Shown in pieces: positions 1 to 10,654 of a stretch of 64,000 nt of DNA (position 1 is the first letter of the stretch; each line of letters starts with the position of its first letter). The DNA comes from Paraescarpia echinospica. Taxonomy: Eukaryota; Annelida; Polychaeta; Sabellida; Siboglinidae. The stretch is from positions 12,258,538 to 12,322,537 of the forward strand of contig CM034537.1 of assembly GCA_020002185.1 (NCBI GenBank). The letters are read 5' to 3'. The notes below the pieces were generated by a model that was not told the DNA's origin, did no database searches, and saw only the letters and a list, made by a program, of their open reading frames with translations. The position numbers and the translations under genes are program-made.

Positions 1-59
1 TCACTGCAGCTTCCATGTATAGCTTGAGGACACCGTTATGCCCCCGTCAAATCTACGTC

Positions 60-237
60 TTCCACTACCACATTCCACTCTGCTCTACTCTACTCTGCTC
101 CACTCCGCCCTACTCTACTCTAATCTGCTCTGCTCTACTCTACTCCACTCCACTCCACTCCACTCCACTCCACTCCACTCCACTCCAATCCACTCTACTC
201 CATTATACTCTACTCTACTCCACTCTACTCCGCTCTA

Positions 238-268
<31 letters not shown>

Positions 269-375
269 CACACATATAATATAATAATATAATATATATA
301 TATATATATATATATACTCTACTCTACTCTACTCTACTCTACTCTACTCTACTCTACTCTACTCTACTCTACTTT
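60..375. repeat. compound pentanucleotide / (TC)n / (TA)n microsatellite
   Basis: CTCCA and CTCTA pentamers run from about 75 to 240, followed by a short (TC)n, a (TA)n at about 255-315 and pure CTCTA repeats to about 372. The long open frames here are repeat artefacts rich in S, T, L and Y. No gene is seen. Confidence 0.9.
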
Positions 376-593
376 ACTCTTGAAGAACATTGTCTTGGGA
401 TGTCGTTCCTTCTCCGTCCGTGCCGCCCGTCTGCCCATTCCTTTGCGCTGTTGCTACCAAGGCTTTAGACACTGGGCACTTTTGCTCTTTTGTTGTCGAG
501 GGAATTTTTCTGGTCTCGATATTAAGAATCTCACAAAGATGTCTAACATGCATGCACGTTTATTTGCAGTTATGTCTTCTGTGAGGCGTGCAT

Positions 594-815
594 GTTTCCA
601 AAGAGTCAAGGCATGCTGTAATAACTACCGCTCTGTAGTGTTTGCCTTTAGTACGCTCGTCTTTATACCAAACCCACGCCGCCATCGAGAACACCAAGCA
701 GCCGTGCCAGCTTGTATTCGCTTATTGATTTCACGGTGAGTTTCCACATAGAGTAAAGAAGTGCTGTGATAAATACGACTCTGTGGAGTTTGCTAATCGT
801 ACTAGCTGTATTTTA
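594..815. repeat. diverged tandem duplication, period about 147 bp
   Basis: The stretch starting near 594 (TTTCCAAAGAGTCAAGGC) recurs near 741 (TTTCCACATAGAGTAAAG). Both continue with a CTGTRATAA and CTCTGTRGWGTTTG pattern, at roughly three-quarters identity. The first copy overlaps a segment bounded by an acceptor-like ttatttgcag (ending 569) and a donor-like gtgagt (736). That segment is open in one frame but resembles nothing known, so it is not called as an exon. Confidence 0.4.
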
Positions 816-1203
816 TGCCACGTTGAGACCACACACGGGTATCAATACCACACATAGTCATGTCTGATTGGTTTAGCTTACTGATTCTACTGTCTGATGT
901 ATTGGTGTCGGTGCAACCGATATAGGTAGTGTTGCATCCCGTGTGTATTTTTCCATTTACAAGGATAAATGGTGGCGCATCAGTTTGTGACTTAGTGGAT
1001 GCCTGATACAAACAGTTCGGTTTTCTCGACATTGATTGAGTGAATAGCATAATGGCTTGATTAACTCCCCCCCACGTGCCGTATACTTTGCAGGTTTGAC
1101 ACCGTACAGCGGCTGTATTATTGGCATACAGTAGCGCTACTATGATGAGTTCACGTATTCTTGTATTTGTTTTTAATCTTCTTACGTAGTAAATACATTG
1201 CAT
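802..1203 (-). CDS. candidate secreted six-cysteine protein (unrecognised)
   Basis: From the ATG at 1203-1201 the frame is open for 133 codons to TAG at 802. A basic N-terminus (YYVRRLKTNTRIRE) is followed by a hydrophobic run (LIIVALLYANNTAA) like a signal peptide. A 100-residue segment then holds six cysteines: C-x2-C, then one after 27 residues, one after 25, one after 6 and one after 20. The leading VRCQTC recalls the first cysteines of Ly6/three-finger domains, but the rest does not clearly match. An AG acceptor at 1114-1113 could instead start an exon at 1112 in phase 1, as in the secreted gene at 14-21 kb. It is flanked upstream by (TA)n. Function is unknown, and it could be a chance open frame. 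Confidence 0.35.
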   Translation of the reverse strand: MQCIYYVRRLKTNTRIRELIIVALLYANNTAAVRCQTCKVYGTWGGVNQAIMLFTQSMSRKPNCLYQASTKSQTDAPPFILVNGKIHTGCNTTYIGCTDTNTSDSRISKLNQSDMTMCGIDTRVWSQRGIKYS

Positions 1204-1210
1204 ATGTATA

Positions 1211-1211
<1 letters not shown>

Positions 1212-1251
<40 letters not shown>

Positions 1252-1262
1252 CATACATATAC
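1212..1262. repeat. (TA)n microsatellite
   Basis: About 30 bp of pure TA followed by TA/CA-rich sequence. Confidence 0.9.
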
Positions 1263-1324
1263 ATATACACACATATCCACCAGTCACAGTCAACCACAGG
1301 CAACGATTAACGAGAAAGAAGTAC

Positions 1325-1940
1325 CTGCTACCAGAGATTCTATAAATCTTCGTCAGCGCGCACGGGGCGCACTCAGGCGCGGATGGTACATATCGATGTC
1401 AACGTGTTTTACCCTGTCTCGTTCGCCTCGACGTCAGCCGCGCGCGACTAGGGAGCGCGGTGCGATTGTGGCTCGGCGGCTGGTTTGTGAGAACGCGTGG
1501 CGCGCCATTGTTCGCGGCCGTGTCTTAAGCGTGGGAACGCGTCTTCTCCGTGATTGCCGGTCGCTGGCGATCGCGATAAGGCGGCGGCGCCGTGACGGAC
1601 CCTTACAGGTGAAGCGACCCGTGCCGCGGCAGTCGCGCTATCGCTTACACGCCACGGTCGTGGGAAAGTCAGCGCTGGCGGCTCGGCGCGTTGCTGCGGT
1701 CGCCATTAAAGACGGTAATTTCACCTGTGCGATTGTGTGCCGCGTCACCTGTAGACGTCTAGCTGTCGTGACGCGTGTGCGTCAAAACAATGCCCCCAGT
1801 GATTTTATGTCCCGGGTAACCCGCTTAACTGTTTCTGTTGGTGTTTTTTCCGCATCGCGTCTCGCTCGGGCAGGCGGGCGCCGTGCGTCTTCAGGTAGCG
1901 GGCTGGGTGTTTGGCTGGGAGTTTGTGGCCGGAGGTAAAG
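1325..1940. promoter_or_regulatory. CpG-rich block, possible CpG-island promoter or 5' exon
   Basis: This 600-bp block is much richer in GC and CpG (many GCGC, CGCG and GGCGGC runs) than the AT-rich sequence around it. An open frame crosses it, but the translation is arginine-rich and compositionally driven. A donor-like GGAG|GTAAAG occurs near 1936, so the block could end a plus-strand first exon. No downstream exon was identified. It is inferred from composition only. Confidence 0.35.
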
Positions 1941-2599
1941 ATAAATTTCGATTTCACCGGCTGTTACTTAAAGGAAGGTTGTCTGTTCTGTTACTCGGAA
2001 TCAGAAAGGGTGATGGTTGTTAAGAAAAGTTCGTTGAATCAGTTGTCTTTAACGTGGAAACATCGCGAACACGCAGAACATCAAAGGACTTTGTGGTTAA
2101 CCCAGAGGGCCTAAGCAATATTGCCAGCAGCATGTGTTTGTAATAAGAATGTCTTGTTCACAATTTTAACATTTCTCAGTCGAACTGTTTAAATTGCGAA
2201 CAGTGTTTACGACGGGCAATAACCATCAACATATTTGTGTCTTATGTTAAGAACATTTTATTACAAACGTTGAAACATACTGGATTGAAGAGATTATCTA
2301 GAAAGCCCATACAAGTGTCCGATTAAAATAACAGGTACAAATCTACATTTAAACAACAAAGACACAATTAAATATACTACTCCATACAAAATAAATTAGA
2401 AAATAAATTGATGTGCCGAAACTGAAATTTCGTAAAACCCACCCGTCAGTAGTTAAATCCTACACACCATGGCGATCACGAGATCTACCTTCATTTAAGG
2501 AAATTATGAAAATAATTGCAAATTGCAATTAATTTTAGATGTTCTCCGGCACAGTGTTGAGACATATGTTATTATATTGCATTAAATGGAGGCGCTGGG

Positions 2600-2790
2600 G
2601 GAGGGAGGTTGGTGTCTGGATCTGTGACAGGCTAAGCTAGTAAGGTGTCGGCTACGGTGGGTTGGACACGTGGGGCGAACGGAAGAGGAATGGAGTGGAT
2701 ACATGCTCGCAGTGGATTCGAGAAGGAGAAGAGGAAGAGGAAGACGACGACAATGATGGATGGACAGCGTGGAGAGACTTGTAGGGGGAG
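2600..2790 (+). pseudogene. LINE ORF2 C-terminal remnant
   Basis: Translation near 2655 gives RLRWVGHVGRTEEE, then an arginine-rich RRRRGRGRRR, a stop and WMDSVERL. This is the pattern (RLRW-GHV-R...R-RGRPR-WMD) of the carboxy end of many LINE reverse-transcriptase proteins. It has an internal stop and no RT core, so it is a dead fragment. Similar tails occur at 17.0 and 20.6 kb. Confidence 0.6.
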
Positions 2791-2835
2791 AGAGGGTGGT
2801 ATTGTGTGGGGTGTGCTTAAAAATATTTGTTTCTA

Positions 2836-3272
2836 TGCACGGCATCCAGGCGGAATTACACAAAGCGATTTACACTTTATGCCCTGGCAGACCTGGTCAT
2901 TGGACCACCATCTCGACTTTACACTTCATCCCCTGGCAGACCTGTTCATTGGACCACCATTTCGACTTTACACTTCATCCCCTGGCAGACCTGTTCATTG
3001 GACCACCATCTCGACTTTACACTTCATCCCCTGGCAGACCTGTTCATTTGATCACCATCTCAACATTACACTTCATCCCCTGGCAGACCTGTTCATTGGA
3101 CCACCATTTCGACTTTACACTTCATCCCCTGGCAGACCCGTTCATTGGACCACCATCTCGACTTCTCCACTTCATCCCTTGGCAGACCAGTTCATTGGAC
3201 CACTATCTCTACCTCTCCATTTCATCCCCTGGCAGACCCGTTCATTGGACCACCATCTCGACTCTGGGAAGT
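2836..3272. repeat. 48-bp minisatellite derived from a SINE segment
   Basis: About eight head-to-tail units of roughly 48 bp each contain CCCTGGCAGACCTGTTCATT, then GGACCACCATCTCGAC and TTTACACTTCAT. The same words in the same order occur once in the SINE at 26340-26400 (ctttactccctggcagacct, then caccatctcgactt). The array is followed directly by the next part of that SINE (gggaag..., then the tRNA-like head). The array is therefore an internal amplification within a SINE copy. Confidence 0.85.
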
Positions 3273-3410
3273 AACGTAGTGTGAACGACACTGTCCAAGC
3301 TTTGGAATGGCAACAATACAATATGAACCCGGATTCTCTTGGATTAAGAATCCAATGATCTAACTACAACGTAAGCACGCCCCATATCAACTATGGTGAT
3401 GGAGACAGCT
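3255..3410 (-). mobile_element. SINE copy, tRNA-like head (3' part amplified into the minisatellite)
   Basis: After the last minisatellite unit the sequence runs through gggaag to gaacccggattctcttgg and a region of tRNA-like spacing. This parallels the order in the SINE at 26280-26612, read on the minus strand. It is diverged, with a degraded B-box. Confidence 0.5.
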
Positions 3411-3587
3411 GTGAAACGGGATCAATAGCATTGCTGATGACAGAAGGCAAAAACACCAAGAACTAATATCGCTGCCAGTTTAACCTCGCCACTTTATTGG
3501 ACGTAGAAGAGAGCAATAACTGCAGTTGTCAGATTATCTCATCGTTGCTAAAACCGGCGCCTGATTTCGGACTGAGGAGTGATCGAC

Positions 3588-3720
3588 CGCAGTGGCGTAC
3601 CCAGGAGGAGGAGGGGGGGGGTTTGGTTGCCCGGAAACCCCCAAAAATTCCTCATCATTGTATGATCTATACGGTAACGTACAGTAGGGGCGTACCCAGC
3701 TGTTTGGTTGTTCGAAAACC
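3588..3720. mobile_element. hAT-like terminal motifs (partial DNA transposon)
   Basis: CAGTGGCGTACCCAGG at 3589 and AGGGGCGTACCCAGCTG at about 3686 are direct repeats. Each is followed by a G-run or TTTGGTTG and then an AAACCC motif. CAGTGGCGTA-type ends are typical of hAT-like elements. No matching inverted end was found, so boundaries are unknown. Confidence 0.4.
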
Positions 3721-4004
3721 CTTCCAAATTTCTGCACTGTTGTATTGTCAAAATTATGGCAATGTACGTGAGTACACGGAAGGATGACTGATACACATAG
3801 GTGCGGGAACAGGGTTAGGGTTATAACTTGGTTTTGAATAGCACTGTGAACAGTGAACAGAAGTTCTGAACAGAAATTCTGAATCCAGCACTGTCTAAAC
3901 CAGAGAAGGACTAACATAGGCGGACGGGCAGGACAAGACAGCGTGGCTTTTTTAACCAGAACATTAATATTTTAATGAATTGTTAATAAACTTAATATTT
4001 AGGA

Positions 4005-4160
4005 ATATTTGGAGTACACCGGTACTCGACTGGCTAGCTTTGCCGTCAACTGGAGTAGACCGGTACTCAGCGAACTAGCTTAGCCGCCCATTTGGAGTAG
4101 ACCGGTACTCAAATGACCGATTTTACCACGCGTTGGAGTAGATTGATGCTCCCGTGGTTG
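4005..4160. repeat. tandem palindromic repeat, GGAGTAGACCGGTACTC core
   Basis: Four imperfect units are spaced about 40-60 bp apart. Each is built on a self-complementary core (GAGTA-caccgg-TACTC and variants) joined by linkers containing CTAGCTTWGCCG. Each core could form a small hairpin. The same ACCGGTAC word recurs in the minisatellite at 4858-5190. Confidence 0.6.
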
Positions 4161-4857
4161 CTATAGACATGTGACAGTAGAGAGCACATATATAATGGCT
4201 TCTATGCCTGACCTGCTTCGGTCCATAGCGTCGTGTGTTATTATTTTCTTTCACCGCACGCAGTAGACAGTGGGCACACTATCCTTGCGTTTTATTCAAG
4301 TTTAGCATTACAACAATTTCAATTGTTTATTCAATGGAAAGCTCAATATATTTGTTGAAAGTTGTATCTATACTCAGCACTTGTATATATATTTATAGAA
4401 TGTCTCCTGCATTAAACACTGCACAAGTGAGTTTTACAAAAGCTCTCTATGCACAGGCGATGCATATACTGATACAAGAGGTTTTGGTACAAATAGGTAT
4501 CCAGGCACGCGAAAGCAACTTGTACCGTTACATTTTACAATAATCGACAGAACTAAATTTGCACCATGTCGGAGAGATGGTGCACATTTCTTGAATCGGT
4601 ACAACGTTCGACGGATTGTTTGTGTAAAAACGTTTGCTACTTGTTAGTCCTACCGATACAAGTGAGCGGAACTAAGGAATCGTGCGTATTATGGCATTCA
4701 GATCTTTACTTTGGCGCGTTTGTTCGTGGATTTTCTAGGCTTATTAGTTTGCATAATATGAATTTTTGTTAATAAAATAGTGGCGTTCTCCGCATTTTTC
4801 AGTTAAGCACGTATGCACTGTTTTGCACAATGCAAATTTACATAGTAAACCCAATTA

Positions 4858-5190
4858 GCTACCGGTACAAGTTACAACGATACCGGTACAAGTTGCAACG
4901 ATACTGGTACAAGTTGCAACGATACCGGTAAAAGTTGCAACGATACCGATACAAGTTGCAACGATACTGGTACAAGTTGCAACGATACCGGTAAAAGTTG
5001 CAACGATACTGGTACAAGTTACAACGATACAGGTACAAGTTGCAAAGATACCGGTACAAGTTGCAACGATACCGGTAAAAGTTGCAACGATACCGGTACA
5101 AGTTATAACGATACAAGTTGTACCGGTACAAGTTGCAACGATACAATTTGTACCGTTACAAGTTGCAACGATGCGAGTTGTACCGGTATA
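4858..5190. repeat. 21-bp minisatellite
   Basis: About fifteen copies of a 21-bp unit, GATACYGGTACAAGTTGCAAC. Because 21 is a multiple of 3, one minus-strand frame stays open as repeats of LYRYRCN. This is a repeat artefact with no sign of a gene. Confidence 0.9.
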
Positions 5191-5194
5191 AGTG

Positions 5195-5737
5195 GCGCAG
5201 ACAACTTTATAACGTGTTTATGTGTGTACACGCACATAACTATTATATGATGGAATTATTATATACACGCGAGACTGGTTTTGTAAACGCAGTATGTTGA
5301 AAACTCTGAACCAGTTTGCTATAGTCGACTTACTTATAGGACATTTGGAGAAAGATATGCCACCTGAGCTTGGTCGTTTCTGGGCCAGGTTATGTGAATA
5401 CACATTGTATTATAATACATCTAGATCATTGTTGCGCACCGCCATGTTGTTCATCACGGAAAAGTCAGTAGGTCAGTGAAATATATTACCTACGTGTATG
5501 TGTGCTATTGTGTGTTGGACGCTTAGCTTAAAGGGGTAGTCCGTTCCTCATTTTTAATATTAAATAATGTAATGTTTTTAAGATTGAAATACATAATCAG
5601 AATATATATTGCCTGCCAAATGTACTATTAATAAGCCCGGAACACTGTTTGCAATTTTTGAATTCTTCTTCCGTGAAATGTAAACAATGGTTTTAAGGGA
5701 CGCCGGCTGGATTAACAGAAAATCTGTATTGGGTCCC
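5195..5737. other. no recognisable feature
   Basis: Unique-looking AT-rich sequence. Only short unconvincing open frames are present and no splice-bounded exon was seen. Confidence 0.5.
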
Positions 5738-5767
5738 TACTACTACTATTACTAATAATAATAATAT

Positions 5768-5828
<61 letters not shown>

Positions 5829-6153
5829 GCTACTATTATTACTACTGCTACTATTACTACTACTACTTCTACTACTACTACTACTGCTGCTACTGCTACC
5901 GCTAATACTGCGCTACTACTGCTACTACTACTGCTACGGCTACTACTACTGCTACTACTACTGCTACGGCTACTGCTACGGCTACTGCTACGGCTACTGC
6001 TACGGCTACTACTACTGCTACGGCTACTGCTACGGCTACTGCTGCTGCTACTACTGCTACTACTACTACTGCTTCTGCTACTGCTGCTACTGCTGCTACT
6101 GCTGCTGCTGCTGTTGCTGCTACTACTACCACTACTACTATTACTACTAATAT

Positions 6154-6205
<52 letters not shown>

Positions 6206-6659
6206 ACTGCTACCGCTACTACCGCTACTACTGCTACTACTGCTACTACTGCTAATACTACTGCTACTGCTACGGCTACTGCTGCTGTTGCTACTACTGC
6301 TACCGCTACTACTACTACCGCTGCTACTGCTACTACTGCTGTTGCTGCTACTGCTTCTGTTACTGCTACTACTAGTACTAGTACTACTACTAATACTACT
6401 ACTACTACTGCCACTGCTGCTACTGCCACTGCTGCTACTGCTGCTGTTACTGCTACTACTGCTGCTACTGCTACTGCTTCTGTTACTGTTACTAGTACTA
6501 CTACTAATACTAGTACTAGTACTACTACTAGTACTAGTACTACTACTGCTACTACTGCCACTGCTGCTACTGCTGCTGCTGCTACTGCTGCTGCTGCTGC
6601 TACTGCCCCTGCTGTTGCTGCTACTGCTGCTACTGCTACTGTTACTGCTACTGCTACTG

Positions 6660-6698
<39 letters not shown>

Positions 6699-6725
6699 AT
6701 AATAATAATAATAATAATAGTATTA
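5738..6725. repeat. 1-kb trinucleotide repeat, (TAC/TGC/GGC)n
   Basis: Nearly 1 kb of TAC, TGC, TAT and GGC triplets, starting with (TAC)n and ending with (TAC)n then (TAA)n. Uniform phase keeps several frames open as poly-Leu or poly-Val/Ala. A (TAC)n run also ends the LINE at 47407, so the array could have grown from a LINE tail; no LINE body is visible beside it. Confidence 0.95.
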
Positions 6726-7079
6726 ATAATGTTAATAATAATTATTGTTATAAGTATATGTATAACGCTCCATAAGTGTAAACAAAGTTCAATTCTGTAA
6801 CTTTGATTATTATTTATTATTCCGATTATTCAGTGTTTTTCTGCATCTTCTTCTTCTTCGCCACTGAGCTCGGATTTTCCGAGGATATTGGCGTTAAAGA
6901 AGTAATTCCATTCTTCTTCTTCTTCTTCTTATTATTATTTCTAATGTATTATCGTGAATTATATAACTATCTTATCAAAAGCTATATAAGTGTGGGTGTA
7001 GGAGCGTACGCATGTCTGAGTAATGGCCCGTTCAAAGTCGTCATGTCGCACGGTCACCATCATAAAACAAAGCTTTTAC

Positions 7080-7575
7080 TACTTGCTATTTACTAGTAGT
7101 AATAGTAGGCACGTTATGCATACACAGTATATACTGTACGTTATGCATACACAGTGTAGACTGTGCGTTACCGTATGGTCCATAAAATAGTGAGGATTTT
7201 TTTTCCCGGCAACCAAAAACCGCGCACATTATACTCATTATATACGGTGCATAGTCTGTGCTTACATTAGCGCACACTGCACACGCTGTTATCATGTTAG
7301 TGCATAGGCCCACTCTGTACTCACAATGGTGCACGCACTGTTATCATAATCGTCCACACTATGTAGTCTGTACTCACAGTATAGTGCATAGTACGTACTA
7401 CGTGAGTGCATACATTCTAGTTGTAGTAATGCATACCCTACATTCACAGTGCACACACTGCGCTCATCATAGTGCACACACTGCGCTCATCATAGTGCAC
7501 ACACTGCGCTCATCATAGTGCACACACTGCGCTCATCATAGTGCACATACTATACTCACAGTAGTGCATCGTCTG
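7080..7575. repeat. degenerate short tandem repeats, core 27-bp unit
   Basis: The core at about 7440-7545 is four near-perfect copies of a 27-bp unit with CACACACTGCGCTCATCATAG and GTG. Around it, decayed units share ATGCATACACAGT and AGTGCATA words. Confidence 0.7.
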
Positions 7576-8296
7576 CACTCACGTCACGTCCAATTATTTG
7601 TTCCACGCCGCCATCGCCCGTCCAAATCTAGCTGCACGCATTTCGATGCAATTTACAACACGATAATCGGTAGGTGGCGCCACCATTGTTATGTTATTCG
7701 ACGAAAGCAACATATTGTTTGCGTTGTTGTGGACCTGTTTCTCAAATAAAGACAACATTTAAATGAGTATTTATACACAACGATGGTCTATACAACTTTG
7801 TAATGTGCCCATATTTACTAATTAAATGATACAATACTGAGCAAAACTACTGAGACACTGTTCGGGTCGATAAAGCTATATTTGATATCAATGTCGCGAC
7901 TATTTTCCCGTTAGGCCCTAAATAGTTTTTGTTTTGTAATTAGATAAGAAGTAATGTTTGGCTATTATATGCAACATTTGCAGTGACTGCCGACGTAATG
8001 CATTTCCCGTGGCTGTGTAAAAGTATGACCGCATACACTTAAATTAAACCGTCTCCAATCTATGCACTTACTTCATAGCCCGAATTGCTTTCCTGCCTTT
8101 TAAATCGAAACAACAGTTTGTGTTTTAAAACTCATTCAGTGTAGACATACGCAATACGTCGCACTTTAACCGACTGGCAATAACAAATCATGTTATTCAT
8201 TTCTGGGTAAGGTCTATGAAATAATCATGTGATGTAGTCACGTGGGCCCCATTGTATAATTACGTCATCGTTCGACGCAAGGCATTACATAGATTA
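7576..8296. other. no recognisable feature
   Basis: AT-rich single-copy-looking sequence. No exon, RNA gene or terminal repeat was recognised. Confidence 0.5.
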
Positions 8297-8350
8297 TTCA
8301 ATCTCAAAATCGTTAAGCAGTATTCCAGTTGTCAACAGATGGATCAAGGC
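8297..8350 (-). mobile_element. 3' end remnant of L2/CR1-like LINE family
   Basis: On the minus strand this reads CTGTTGACAACTGGAATACT, GCTTA, then GATTTTGAGATT. It matches the 3' untranslated end of the LINE at 11790-11850 (plus) and the remnant at 14480-14645 (minus). Confidence 0.6.
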
Positions 8351-8434
8351 TATTGACGTTCGAAGTCTTATGCTCTTTGTATGATGTTTATTGGCACTCT
8401 GATAGTAACATACACTTACACTTACAGGTTAATG

Positions 8435-8650
8435 GGCTGATTTAAGCCATTGGCCCTTGTTGGTGCCCATATCCTAGGCTATTCCAGTGCTTGTCGAGTC
8501 TGGCCTTAAACTGTGTGACGGTCTTGGATTCTACCACATGTTGTGGGAGCCTGTTCCACTGATCCACGGCTCTAACTGAGAAGTAATTCTATCTGACCAG
8601 CAGTCTTGTTCTTTGCTTGAAAACAGTACCTTAAACGGCGTGATCAATAC
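8435..8650 (-). pseudogene. LINE ORF2 C-terminal fragment
   Basis: The minus-strand translation contains YFSVRAVDQWNRLPQHVV, then ESKTVTQFKARLDKHW, and ends QGPMA-stop. This is the standard carboxy end of Jockey/CR1-type reverse transcriptases (FSxRvv-WNsLP-VV...fK-RLDkhw). A frame slip precedes it and no RT core is present, so it is a 5'-truncated dead copy. Confidence 0.75.
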
Positions 8651-8762
8651 AATACACGCTATGCAAACACATTGCTTTATAAACTGACATTAAAAAACAC
8701 GTATTCATTTCCGCCGGTAAAGCAGCATCATACAGTCATTCAATATCATTATGTGTTTCGAG

Positions 8763-8862
8763 GTATTGTGTGCGTACACCGGACAATGCAGTGGTATTGT
8801 GTGCGTACACCGGACAATGCAGTGGTATTGTGTGCGTACACCGGACAATGCAGTGGTATTGC
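8763..8862. repeat. three tandem copies of a 31-bp unit
   Basis: Perfect repeats of GTATTGTGTGCGTACACCGG followed by ACAATGCAGTG. Three complete units plus a partial fourth; the lack of divergence implies recent expansion. Confidence 0.9.
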
Positions 8863-9217
8863 GGAGTACAGTGTCCAAACGTTTTAAGGTTGTGAATGTA
8901 GAACATTTAACCTGTAATTGAATCAGTTGCATTTACATTACCTCGTTGTCAGTGTTTTTTTTAAAAGTAGCATTAAGTGTTAAAATGACATATTTACGAA
9001 TTATATTATAAGAAACAACATTTAAAAAACACTATTACTATACTGCTACAGGCGAAGTACACAAAATGGAAAGTTCATCTAGGCATAATGTCTAATCGCA
9101 CGAAAGCGGCAATCTAGAGACGCCAAACATCTACCATACGTATATAGACATGTCACGTGAACAAGCAATTACATTTACTTTCCTACAATTATCAAAAGTT
9201 ATAACAACTAAAAGTGT

Positions 9218-9460
9218 TTGCGTTACGACGAGGTTCCTAGAATCACAAACAGTCCGTATGGTAAGGTTAGGAATGGATCCTTGAATGCGCAGCAGGAAAC
9301 AATGCAAACTAGCACAATAGACTCTCCGTCTGCGTACAAATCTAACTGGTCTAACAGCAACAAACTATTTGTACAATCAGCACATCTGGCCTCACCTACA
9401 ACCTATTGCTTTCTAGGACTGCCACCGGCTCCTCTAGTCTCCCTGACAGTCACGTCATGA
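9218..9460 (+). CDS. possible terminal coding exon (unrecognised)
   Basis: An open frame of 80 codons ends at TGA 9458-9460 and begins without a convincing ATG. The product is polar, Ser/Thr/Asn-rich and carries RYDEVP and SPYGKV, tyrosine motifs of the kind seen in receptor cytoplasmic tails. No transmembrane or extracellular exon was found upstream and the acceptor is weak. It may be a chance frame. Confidence 0.2.
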   Translation: MRYDEVPRITNSPYGKVRNGSLNAQQETMQTSTIDSPSAYKSNWSNSNKLFVQSAHLASPTTYCFLGLPPAPLVSLTVTS

Positions 9461-9635
9461 CGTTGAAACGTCTCTAGTGGAGTTGTGCAACCAGCGACAC
9501 AACCAGCAGAGAGACCAGCGCCATCTTGCTTGTTGACAGTTCCGCGGCGCCTGAAACAAACGCGGGATAGTCTATATTACATGGGCGCCGTGAGGTAACG
9601 TCACTTTATCGCCGCTCACATTTCGGGCTCACTCA

Positions 9636-9636
<1 letters not shown>

Positions 9637-9672
<36 letters not shown>
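9637..9672. repeat. (TA)n microsatellite
   Basis: Pure TA run downstream of a short GC-rich patch (9540-9620). Confidence 0.9.
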
Positions 9673-10034
9673 TATGGTGCATTATAAACTATTCAAAATT
9701 TTACTTAACTTTAAACCCGTCATAAATTAAATAAAACAACATTTAAATTTTGTCCTCTTACCTTCTTTCTAAGATAAATAGATTACCTGCATCCAGAACA
9801 ACGACGGACTTTAATTGTAATTTTTCCTACATTATAATGCGGCAATACACGTGTCACTATTATTTATGGATATACCAGTGATACCATCTCACGGGGTGAT
9901 ATTCGGATCATGTGTATCCTACTAAACACCGTCTTGACAAGTTCACGAAGGTGATCGAGTGTCTGATAAAAGAGATTCGCGGGGTGATTGTCAGTGATTT
10001 ACAGTGAAACTTTGGAAAACAAATTCGCCACCAC

Positions 10035-10240
10035 GCCGCCTATTACTGGGGGGGCGGGGCAGAAAGCATTATGTCTACCCTCCAATTGCACACACCTTTC
10101 GCAGTCGACAAAAATACACATTAATCGCCTCATAAAATTTACATTTCCACCCGCCATTGAAGCTCGACGCAAAAACAAACATTCACGCTCACATTTAATG
10201 GGGGGGGGGGGCAGAACCATATGTCTGCCCCCCAGAGAAA
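10035..10240. repeat. two G-run hairpins
   Basis: At about 10201-10237 a run of 12 G leads into GGGGGGCAGA, an 8-nt spacer and TCTGCCCCCC, a perfect 10-bp inverted repeat. A degraded version (GGGGCAGA...TCTACCCTCC) lies about 150 bp upstream near 10050. Role unknown; they may be ends of a small mobile element. Confidence 0.6.
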
Positions 10241-10654
10241 TTCCAACGGGAGCAGCTGCCCGCATGCTCTCCCGTTCCCGCGTCTATGGAAACAACTAGA
10301 ATTAGAACATTGTCGGGAATATCGATGCATTCTTTTTATTATAAGGCAGATGGCGCCACCATTATTTAAATTGACTCGTTTTCTGCTCACCATGTGGCGC
10401 CACTATAGTTTATTATAAAGCTACTTTATTACAGTGCCATGCTCTATATCGGAGTACGTTGTGCATTCAGTCGACTCTCGTTTGGATTAATGTGTTTGCA
10501 GAAATTGCACTACCTCTTAAATAATTGGAAACGTTAGGAAAAAATGTAGTTATTTGCACTCTACTTTCGCGGCCTGGCATGGCAGGCATCCTTGTTACCA
10601 CAGTAGGCCTGTAGCTATAGGCACACCGATATTTCAGGGAAACCGTCACCGATA

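Noticed and set aside
570..735. Possible plus-strand exon with acceptor ttatttgcag and donor gtgagt
   Set aside because: The translation shows no conserved feature, lies in a duplicated segment, and has no partner exon.
1198..1938. 246-codon plus-strand protein
   Set aside because: It begins in a (TA)n repeat and is arginine-rich because of CpG-rich DNA. No domain is seen.
5902..6800. Open frames of 219 and 228 codons (poly-Val/Ala and poly-Leu)
   Set aside because: They are translations of a trinucleotide array and carry no other sequence.
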